From positions 1 to 6,424 of the forward strand of contig JAGDAE010000210.1 of NCBI GenBank assembly GCA_017959645.1: a stretch of DNA of 6,424 nucleotides. The letters run 5' to 3'. Positions 1 to 5,543 of the stretch are shown piece after piece. Both the position numbers and the translations under genes were made by a program. Position 1 is the stretch's first letter, and each line of letters begins with the position of its first letter. Under the pieces are notes generated by a model that was given only the letters and a program-made list of their open reading frames with translations, was not told the DNA's origin and made no database searches. The DNA comes from Kiritimatiellia bacterium. GTDB taxonomy: Bacteria > Verrucomicrobiota > Kiritimatiellia > RFP12 > UBA1067.

Positions 1-221
1 AGCCGCCAAAAGTGTGCCGAATCGTGCCGCAATGGCGCAGAAAAAGCGCAATATCGCACCTCTCCGGCCATTTCCGCATAAAACGGAAACCACCCCCGAA
101 AACCCCTGCTATGAAACCGCGAAAGCCCTCATATGAAACCGGGAAAGCCCTTATATAAAATCGCCCTTACCCCCTTATGTTTCGGCGAAACCCCTCGGAT
201 GTTTTCCGGCGGCGTCCGCAG
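1..221. other. Non-coding stretch downstream of folC
   Basis: No convincing gene is seen here. Apart from the tandem repeat, it holds small inverted repeats. One has a 6 bp stem at 71-76/84-89 with a 7-base loop, one a 5 bp stem at 179-183/187-191 with a 3-base loop, and a 6 bp stem at 224-229/233-238 overlaps the folC stop codon. None is followed by a T-run on the minus strand, so no intrinsic terminator can be called. Transcription may end by Rho or run on past position 1. Two minus-strand frames opening at ATG 79 and ATG 71 stay open to the window edge, but they are too short to judge. Confidence 0.5.
86..156. repeat. Short tandem repeat downstream of folC, about 22 bp units
   Basis: Two adjacent 22-base units, 113-134 and 135-156 (each starting GAAACC and ending ATAT with an AAAGCCC core), differ at only two positions. 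A more diverged 27-base unit at 86-112 also starts GAAACC and ends CTAT, with extra C residues. The array lies in the non-coding stretch after the folC stop and encodes nothing obvious. It may be simple replication-slippage repeats, or part of a 3' untranslated structure. Confidence 0.7.
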
Positions 222-1427
222 TCAGACGCGCAGCGTCTCGGCCGGATCGAAACGGATCTTCCACGGCCAGGCGCCGAGGACGGCCAGCGCTTCTCCGGCG
301 AGAAAGAGCGAACCGCAGACCAGCGTCGGTCTTCCAGTATCGAGCGCGTCGGCGAGCGTCGCCGCGCGGGCGTCCATTCCGGCCGCGCGCATCTTCGCCG
401 CCAGCTCCTCCGCCCCGAGCGAACGCGGATTGTTCGTCCTGACGGCGCACGCCTTGAGAACGCGCGGCGAAAGAATCCCCAGCACCTCGTCCACGTTCTT
501 GTCCGCGCAGAACCCGGCGACAAGATCGAATTTTCCGTCCCCGAGAGACTGCGCCAGCGCGCGGGCGGCCGGCGGATTGTGCGCGCCGTCGATCAGAAAA
601 TTGCGCACCTGCTGGAATCTGCCCGGCCACACGACGCCGCGCAGAGATTCTGTTATCGTGTTTTCGCGGATGGCGAAGCCGCTTTTCGCCAGCGTCTTCA
701 GCACGGCGATGGCGGTAACGGCGTTTTCGCGATTGAAAGCGCCCATGAGCGGGAAATCGCCGGGGATGTCGCTTTCGGACGCGATATCAGGCGCATAGAC
801 GAATTTGGCGCCGGCTTCGCGCGCGCGCGCTTCGACGATGCGCCGCACCTCCGGGGAATTGGCGCCGAGCACGACCGGCACGCCGGACTTGATTATGCCC
901 GCCTTCTCCGCGGCTATCTTTTCGACCGTGTCGCCGAGCCATTCGCAATGGTCGAGCCCGATTCTGGTTATCGCCGCCACCGCCGGCGCGCAGATGTTCG
1001 TTGCGTCGAGCCGTCCGCCGAGACCGGTTTCGAGAACGGCGAAATCGACTTTCTCCGCGGCGTAGAGCCGGTATGCGACGAGCGTGAGCAGCTCGAAATA
1101 CGTGAGGCGGTCGAACGATGGGTCTCCTGCGAGCGGCGCGGCCAGAGCGTCAAGAAGCCCGTCCGGGGCGGGTTCGCCGTCGATGAAGAAACGTTCGTTG
1201 ACGCACAGCAGATGGGGCGAGGTGTAGCGGCCGGTGCGAAAGCCGTGCGCGCGCAGGACGGCGTCTACCATCGCGCACACCGCGCCTTTGCCGTCCGTGC
1301 CAGCGACGTGTATCGCCTTGAACTTCTTCTGCGGGTCGCCGCACGCCCGGCACGCCGCCGAAATCGCCTCCAGCCCGGGACGCATCCCGAAACGGCGGCG
1401 GGAAGCGAGCTCTTCGAGGATTCTCAC
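222..1427 (-). CDS. folC: Folylpolyglutamate synthase / dihydrofolate synthase
   Basis: This is a 401-residue cytosolic Mur-ligase-family enzyme that adds L-glutamate to folates with ATP, and possibly also to dihydropteroate. The family blocks appear in order: P-loop GTDGKGA (43-49), TSPHL (69-73), LETGLGGRLDATN (132-144), ITRIGLDH (153-160), EKAGIIK (174-180), the linker PGR (268-270), DGAHNP (280-285) and ADKNV (308-312). The family Mg ligands, Ser of TSPHL, Glu of LETGLGG and His of GLDH, are present. The start is GTG at 1427-1425, sharing GTGA with the upstream stop. It puts ILEELASRRRFGMRPGLEAI where FolC N-termini normally begin, so the frame upstream to 1790 is not coding. Length is near normal, slightly short. 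Oddities are Asp for Asn and Ala for Ser/Thr in the P-loop, and GAFNRENA (229-236) where GxHQxxNA is usual. Whether it has dihydrofolate synthase activity cannot be read from sequence. It is the last gene of the run. Confidence 0.96.
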   Translation of the reverse strand: MRILEELASRRRFGMRPGLEAISAACRACGDPQKKFKAIHVAGTDGKGAVCAMVDAVLRAHGFRTGRYTSPHLLCVNERFFIDGEPAPDGLLDALAAPLAGDPSFDRLTYFELLTLVAYRLYAAEKVDFAVLETGLGGRLDATNICAPAVAAITRIGLDHCEWLGDTVEKIAAEKAGIIKSGVPVVLGANSPEVRRIVEARAREAGAKFVYAPDIASESDIPGDFPLMGAFNRENAVTAIAVLKTLAKSGFAIRENTITESLRGVVWPGRFQQVRNFLIDGAHNPPAARALAQSLGDGKFDLVAGFCADKNVDEVLGILSPRVLKACAVRTNNPRSLGAEELAAKMRAAGMDARAATLADALDTGRPTLVCGSLFLAGEALAVLGAWPWKIRFDPAETLRV

Positions 1428-3571
1428 GGCGTTCCCGCTCCGCTTTCGTGCGTGCGGGGCTTGCGCACGACAATACCGGAGATCGACGCATTCTCGCCGT
1501 GAAAGCGGATGTAGCCCGTATCCGGCGAACGACGCATTGCTCCGGCGTGATCGCGAGTGGACAAGACAAGCGCCCCTTCGATGAAAACATCGACTCTTCC
1601 TCCGTCGCAGGCGATACGCACGTTTCGCGGCGCGTCTCGCGCCGGTTTCCAGACGGCGCGGGCCGGATCGACGGAGATCATTCCGTAATAGTCGTTCCCG
1701 AGGTATACGCCGGTACGCTCTTCTTCCCAGATAAAAGTCGCAAACGGTATTTTGTTGATCGTCAGATGGTGGGTTTCTTCGTATACGCACCGCGACACTA
1801 CAAGCACATGGCGTCCACCGGTATCCGGTTTAGGCGAAAACACCAGCTCCAACTCGTGGTTCTTCGGTATTTGAGCCCTCCATGTCACATGATGCTTCCA
1901 TTCGAAATCCCAATACGTGTGCCATGTCCTGTCATCGGCCCGCCACCAGCCGGTGTTCCACCAGCCGGGAAAGCAGGCGGGAATCTCGGCGTCCACGTCC
2001 ATGCCCTGCTCGAACGCGGTTTTCATCGCGACGCCGTACATCAGCGTCCGGACATGCTGCCACGCCCAGCGGTTTTCCTTGAGCGCGTCGGGCATCATCT
2101 TGCCCGTCGCTTCGAGAAATTCCTGATATTTCCCTTCATCGTACAACCGCTGCAGCCTCAGGCAGAATTGCGAATATTCGCCGGCGAAAACATCGATCGC
2201 GGCGGCAAGCGAACCCTTGTCGAAGAAAATCTCGTCAAGATCGCCGGGGAGAAAGAAGATATAGGGGCAGAACTCCGCCGCCTTTTCGTACATTCCGGCG
2301 TAGACGGCAACCGCCGCGCCGACAAACGGCGCGCGGCCGCGGACATATCCGCAAGCGAATTCGTTCGTCGTCTGGCGCATGCACACGTCGATGCATTTTT
2401 CGGCCACATCGGCATGGGCGCGGAAATACGAAAAAGGATCGATGGCCGAGTCGCGGACGTACCGGCACATCGTCTCGGCGTAGAAATAAGGAAGCGCCGT
2501 ATCGTGGCGTCCGGTTTCGTAGCACGCGTCGGCGAAACGCCTCATCATGCGGCGCTGGCGATCGGCGCCCCATCGCGGATAGAGATTGTGCCAGACGAAT
2601 TCGCTGATCGCGGCGGGATAGTCGAGCCGCCGGCGCGAAATTTCGTCGAAGAGCTTCTGCCGCGTCTTCAGGTCGCCCATCCGGCTTTCTCCGTCGATCC
2701 ATAACCGCGAATAGAGCGTCTCGACGCGATCCGGCCTCAACCGTTCGGCCTCGTCGAGAATCTCGAGCGCCGAACGGTACCGGTCGGCCAGCATGTTCCA
2801 TCCCTTTTGGGAGACGGATGCGGCAATGCCATTGCCGGCTTCCCGGCGCGCCTCCTGCAACCCCTCTTTCGCGGTCTCTATCATGCTCGCCCATGAAAGA
2901 TACGGGAAAGACTCCAGAACGCCGACATTCATGCCGAAGAAATTGCGGTGGATATTGTAGATCGCGACTTCATCGTCATTTCCGAATCCCCTTGAGCCGA
3001 GCCATTCCGCGAACAGCGCCTTCACCTCTTCGAAGGAGCATCTCCGGATACGGTATCGCATGAACCGCGCCAGCAGACGCACGAAAGAGGCGTCCCTCCC
3101 CTGCGGAACCATCGACTCGGCCTCTTCGAGCCTGGCCGCGCAGGCATCGCGGTTGTCGAGCCAGTTCAATTCCGGATCGAACGCCGACAGCATGGTCACG
3201 AACGGCTCCCGGCATCCGGACGAGTAGAGTCTGCCGGCCCTGGCGCAGTTGCGTCCGTCGAGATACCGGAGAGAATCGTATTCGCAGATATCGCGCAGCC
3301 CCGTTTCATACACCTGCGATGCTTCTTCGGCCCAGGTTTCGCCGCTCCTTTGCGCTCCGGGCAGAAAAGGATCGGGCATCTCCCTGCCGACGAACGGCAT
3401 GATCGTCCCGTCGCGAAAGCTTGCGGCGGTCTCGGCGGAAATGTTGGTCTTTGCGTTGCAGGTCCATTCCGCCATCCATCTGCCGAATTCCCGCTCCGGA
3501 CCCGCGAAGAGCGAAACGAGCGACGAAACGTCGAAAAGCGCGGCGAGAAGAAGAGCCGTATTCACCATCAT
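1424..3571 (-). CDS. Probable exported protein: TPR-like helical body plus C-terminal DUF1080/LamG-like beta-sandwich
   Basis: This is a 715-residue protein that I do not recognise as a named family. The start is ATG at 3571, in an ATGA overlap with the prenyltransferase stop. A second ATG follows immediately at 3568. Residues 4-22 are hydrophobic, with a possible Sec cleavage near the LFA-G that follows, although the n-region has no Lys or Arg. Residues about 90-525 are mostly helical with TPR-like stretches, for example RYRSALEILDEAERLRPDRVETLYSRLW at about 262-290. About 15 Cys are scattered along the chain, which would fit disulfides in an exported protein. Residues about 530-562 are very Trp-rich (eight Trp in about 31 residues). 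Residues about 560-710 look like a concanavalin-type beta-sandwich, including VRIACDGGRVDVFIEGALVL and TGYIRFHGENASISGIVVRK, the pattern seen in DUF1080/LamG-like domains that often bind or act on glycans. No catalytic residues can be assigned. Its stop overlaps the folC start by 4 bases. Confidence 0.85.
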   Translation of the reverse strand: MMVNTALLLAALFDVSSLVSLFAGPEREFGRWMAEWTCNAKTNISAETAASFRDGTIMPFVGREMPDPFLPGAQRSGETWAEEASQVYETGLRDICEYDSLRYLDGRNCARAGRLYSSGCREPFVTMLSAFDPELNWLDNRDACAARLEEAESMVPQGRDASFVRLLARFMRYRIRRCSFEEVKALFAEWLGSRGFGNDDEVAIYNIHRNFFGMNVGVLESFPYLSWASMIETAKEGLQEARREAGNGIAASVSQKGWNMLADRYRSALEILDEAERLRPDRVETLYSRLWIDGESRMGDLKTRQKLFDEISRRRLDYPAAISEFVWHNLYPRWGADRQRRMMRRFADACYETGRHDTALPYFYAETMCRYVRDSAIDPFSYFRAHADVAEKCIDVCMRQTTNEFACGYVRGRAPFVGAAVAVYAGMYEKAAEFCPYIFFLPGDLDEIFFDKGSLAAAIDVFAGEYSQFCLRLQRLYDEGKYQEFLEATGKMMPDALKENRWAWQHVRTLMYGVAMKTAFEQGMDVDAEIPACFPGWWNTGWWRADDRTWHTYWDFEWKHHVTWRAQIPKNHELELVFSPKPDTGGRHVLVVSRCVYEETHHLTINKIPFATFIWEEERTGVYLGNDYYGMISVDPARAVWKPARDAPRNVRIACDGGRVDVFIEGALVLSTRDHAGAMRRSPDTGYIRFHGENASISGIVVRKPRTHESGAGTP
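1438..1441 (-). promoter_or_regulatory. Possible ribosome binding site for folC
   Basis: On the minus strand a GGAG lies 10 bases before the folC GTG, inside the last codons of the 715-residue gene. It supports the GTG start, although reinitiation at the GTGA overlap may do most of the work. Spacing is slightly long and GGAG is common in GC-rich coding DNA, so the evidence is modest. Confidence 0.35.
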
Positions 3572-4464
3572 ATCCCGATCGCGACCGCGGCGACGGCGCA
3601 GGCGGCATAGCCGGCGAGAATCGCCCACAGCAGCCGGTCGGTAAGCAAAACTTTTTCGGGACGGCCCACGTCGCCGTTGCGCCATGCGACGAACGTATAA
3701 CGGAGAATTCCGAGCAGCACGAAAACCGACGTGATCCAGAGATACGGGAACCGCCTGCCCATCGCCGAGGTGAGCGTATAGGCGAGATATTCCGCAAACG
3801 AGGCGACGCCGGCGGCGACGATCGCGGCGGAGAGCAGCCGCGGATGGTACCGGCGCAGGACTTCCCGAGATTCTCGGGCCTGCTCCATTTCGTTCTTGCG
3901 CTTGCAGAACGCGAGAAACATGGAAAGCGTGAAAGTGCAGACCAGCAGCCACGGCGAAATGTAGGCAGATATGATCGCCGCGCCGGCGACCGCCCTCAAG
4001 ACGAAGCCGGACGCCAGCGTCGCCACGTCGAGATAGGGCACGCGCTTGAGAAACCCGGTGTAGAGGCACTGCATGACGGTATAGGCGAGGACGGTGCCGA
4101 ACGCCAGCGTGCGCGAAGGCGCGACCATGACGACAAGCGCCGGATACGCGAAACCGGCTGCGAACAGCACCAGCGCCACGCGTATCGCCGAAAGCCGCGA
4201 AATCTGCCCCGCGGCGATCGGCCGCCGGCGTTTGACCGGATGCAGACGGTCGGCGTCGTAGTCGGACACGTCGTTCAGCAGATAGAACGAGGACGAGATC
4301 AGCGAAAACGCGACGGCCATCGCGGCGGCCAGCATGAACGACTTCCAGCCGCGCACGATGTCCCGCTGCGAAGCGTCCGCGACCGAAAAGAACCACGCCA
4401 GCATGACGACGCCGTTCTTCGTCCACTGGTCGGCGCGCAGCGCCCTGAGCCACGTCTTCACCAT
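3568..4464 (-). CDS. UbiA-family prenyltransferase, DPPR-synthase-like (decaprenyl-phosphate phosphoribosyltransferase type)
   Basis: This is a 298-residue polytopic membrane enzyme with about 8-9 hydrophobic segments (roughly 14-28, 44-63, 91-115, 118-135, 147-168, 170-186, 209-230, 239-260 and 277-297). The first UbiA motif NDxxDxxxD is intact (N64, D65, D68, D72), followed by HPVKRRRPIAAG (75-86). The second polar region spans YTGFLKRVPYLDV (135-147, D146) and GFVLRAVAGA (153-162). The KRKNE at 188-192 and the late PEKVLLTDR (269-277) fit the DPPR-synthase branch better than quinone or heme prenyltransferases. In that branch the enzyme moves 5-phosphoribose from PRPP to a polyprenyl phosphate, giving a lipid-linked pentose donor for envelope glycans. 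The true substrate here is not proven. The start is ATG at 4464, which aligns with the family N-terminus (RALRADQWTKN). The gene overlaps the upstream one by 7 bases, and its TGA sits in an ATGA overlap with the downstream one. No epimerase partners are visible in the window. Confidence 0.9.
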   Translation of the reverse strand: MVKTWLRALRADQWTKNGVVMLAWFFSVADASQRDIVRGWKSFMLAAAMAVAFSLISSSFYLLNDVSDYDADRLHPVKRRRPIAAGQISRLSAIRVALVLFAAGFAYPALVVMVAPSRTLAFGTVLAYTVMQCLYTGFLKRVPYLDVATLASGFVLRAVAGAAIISAYISPWLLVCTFTLSMFLAFCKRKNEMEQARESREVLRRYHPRLLSAAIVAAGVASFAEYLAYTLTSAMGRRFPYLWITSVFVLLGILRYTFVAWRNGDVGRPEKVLLTDRLLWAILAGYAACAVAAVAIGI

Positions 4465-5543
4465 TTCACGCCCCCCCAGCGTATGATGCCCCAGAACAGC
4501 GAATGGCGAATCGCGACCGGCGTCTCCTCGCGCTCGTAGAAGGTCCAGAACTTCGCCCAGTTGCGGTCGATCTGCGGAATGTTCCTGATCGGCACGAGCG
4601 AGAGGAAGCGTCCGCGCGACACTCCGCCTTCCTCTTCGCTTTCCCAAAACGGCCACAGCCGGAAATATCCCCTGCCGGAGACCCAGAAAGGGAATACCCT
4701 GGTTTCGTCGTCGTAGAGCTCGACGAGCTTCCAGCCGAATCTCGTGACGTCGCCGGAGCTCTCGCCTTTCGAGTACGAGCGCCAATGCACATGCTCGTAG
4801 AGCGGCCAGAGCGAAATGCGCTCGCGGCGCGCACCGGACTCAAGCCCGAAAAACGGCCACGGACACCTCAAGCTCGTCTCGGAAGCGTTCCCTCCGGCGC
4901 GCGCGGACGAGAAAAACGGCGGCAGCACCAAAGTCTGCTTCTCCCGCGCACGGTCGACGCGGCCGAAAAGCGGCCAGAGCATCCACGACGAACCCTCCCC
5001 TGCCGTATCGCGGTCTTCGCGGTACGACGCCCAAGTGAACAGCGGCCAGAAGACGTAACGGTGGACGCTCTCGCGCTGGCGGTTGACGCCGTAGACCGGC
5101 CAGAAAGACCAGCTGCCGTCGTCGCGCCAGCTGAAGAACGGGAAAAGCACGCTGTTCGTCGTCATCCGCCCGTCTTCGCCCCCGCGAGGCATCGAATAGC
5201 GCGTCCAGAGCGGCCAGAGCGCGAAATCAAGATCGTGCACGAGCATGACGTGCGGGTGGTGCCCGTAGAGCGGGAACAGCCCCCAATAGCTTTCGCCGCC
5301 TCGGTCGACACCGTTGAACCACACCGGCGAGATATCGAACTGGTACGAACCGTTTTCGCCCGCCTGCCAATGCGCCAGAAGGCAGAACCGCCACCAGTCG
5401 CGGTGCGAAGTGAATACCGGCCACATGACATCCGTGTCTTCGAGTTCGGAGGCGCAAAGCGGCCTGAGCGCGGCATAGCCGGGCTTCTGCTGGTAAAACG
5501 GTCCGATCTGGAACGCGGCGGCTAGTAGAGCGCTAGCGAACAC
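4458..5543 (-). CDS. Exported Trp-rich WP-motif repeat protein, function unknown
   Basis: This is a 361-residue protein that I cannot assign to a named family. It starts at a GTG (5543-5541) inside the end of the TPR gene. That is the only ATG/GTG/TTG in this frame after the in-frame upstream TGA near 5620. Residues 1-16 are hydrophobic and Ala/Leu/Phe-rich, like a signal-peptide core, but they carry no positive charge. From residue 40 to 320 a motif of the form [LFV]-[WF]-P-[LFV]-[FYW] recurs about 14 times, with the Pro at 42, 73, 91, 111, 135, 149, 167, 191, 209, 230, 247, 285, 298 and 318. Spacing is usually 13-24 residues. Each motif is followed by a polar or charged turn. I count 27 Trp (7.5 percent). 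The pattern suggests short beta strands in a barrel or solenoid, possibly at the outer membrane; this is inference. No catalytic signature is seen. It overlaps the prenyltransferase gene by 7 bases. Confidence 0.85.
   Translation of the reverse strand: MFASALLAAAFQIGPFYQQKPGYAALRPLCASELEDTDVMWPVFTSHRDWWRFCLLAHWQAGENGSYQFDISPVWFNGVDRGGESYWGLFPLYGHHPHVMLVHDLDFALWPLWTRYSMPRGGEDGRMTTNSVLFPFFSWRDDGSWSFWPVYGVNRQRESVHRYVFWPLFTWASYREDRDTAGEGSSWMLWPLFGRVDRAREKQTLVLPPFFSSARAGGNASETSLRCPWPFFGLESGARRERISLWPLYEHVHWRSYSKGESSGDVTRFGWKLVELYDDETRVFPFWVSGRGYFRLWPFWESEEEGGVSRGRFLSLVPIRNIPQIDRNWAKFWTFYEREETPVAIRHSLFWGIIRWGGVKW
4471..4477 (-). other. Run of seven G just before the prenyltransferase start
   Basis: On the minus strand seven consecutive G lie 6 bases before the ATG at 4464 and within the last codons of the WP-repeat gene. 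The run sits where a Shine-Dalgarno sequence would be. It is also a possible slippage site: reading one G twice moves the WP-repeat frame into the prenyltransferase frame with no stop before its ATG. Whether either happens is not shown by sequence alone. Confidence 0.4.
4584..5426 (-). repeat. About 14 protein-level WP-motif repeats
   Basis: This is the section of the 361-residue protein (residues about 40-320) that carries the recurrent aromatic-Pro-hydrophobic-aromatic motif. Clear copies are LFPLYGH (89-95), LWPLWTR (109-115), LFPFFSW (133-139), FWPVYGV (147-153), FWPLFTW (165-171), LWPLFGR (189-195), PWPFFGL (228-234), LWPLYEH (245-251), VFPFWVS (283-289) and LWPFWES (296-302). Weaker copies are MWPVFTS (40-46), SPVWFNG (72-78), LPPFFSS (207-213) and the VPI at 317-319. 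The repeat is in the protein and not obviously in the DNA, which suggests old divergence rather than recent tandem duplication. The gap between 247 and 285 may hide one degenerate unit. Confidence 0.75.

Noticed and set aside
35..49. GCGC...GCGC inverted repeat with an A-rich loop
   Set aside because: A 4 bp palindromic stem is expected by chance in GC-rich DNA.
71..89. 6 bp hairpin considered as a terminator for the gene run
   Set aside because: On the minus strand it is followed by TGGCCGGAG and not by a T-run, and the stem is short.
86..156. CRISPR array
   Set aside because: The units are directly tandem with no spacers, only two or three copies exist, and no cas genes are present.
177..1502. 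Long plus-strand open frame opposite folC, 441 codons
   Set aside because: It lies antisense to a gene with a full set of FolC motifs. Its translation is Arg/Glu/Ala-rich with no domain pattern, as expected from the complement of GC-rich coding DNA.
1428..1790. Upstream extension of the folC frame to an ATG at 1790
   Set aside because: The 121 extra residues are Arg-rich, overlap the C-terminal domain of the upstream gene and do not resemble FolC. The GTG at 1427 matches the family N-terminus.
1448..2704. Plus-strand open frame opposite the 715-residue gene, 418 codons
   Set aside because: It is low-complexity and Arg/His-rich with no motif. The minus frame has structured composition and fits the overlapping gene chain.
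3572..4453. Upstream extension of the 715-residue frame across the prenyltransferase gene
   Set aside because: The extension is Arg-rich shadow sequence of a clear UbiA-family gene. The ATGA overlap at 3571-3568 gives a natural start followed by a hydrophobic export segment.
4465..4785. Upstream extension of the prenyltransferase frame
   Set aside because: The 107 extra residues overlap the WP-repeat gene and are Arg-rich. The family alignment starts at the ATG at 4464.
3421..5525. Two plus-strand open frames (3421-4539 and 4503-5525)
   Set aside because: They are antisense to the prenyltransferase and WP-repeat genes, highly charged (many RR, ER, EP), with no recognisable domains.
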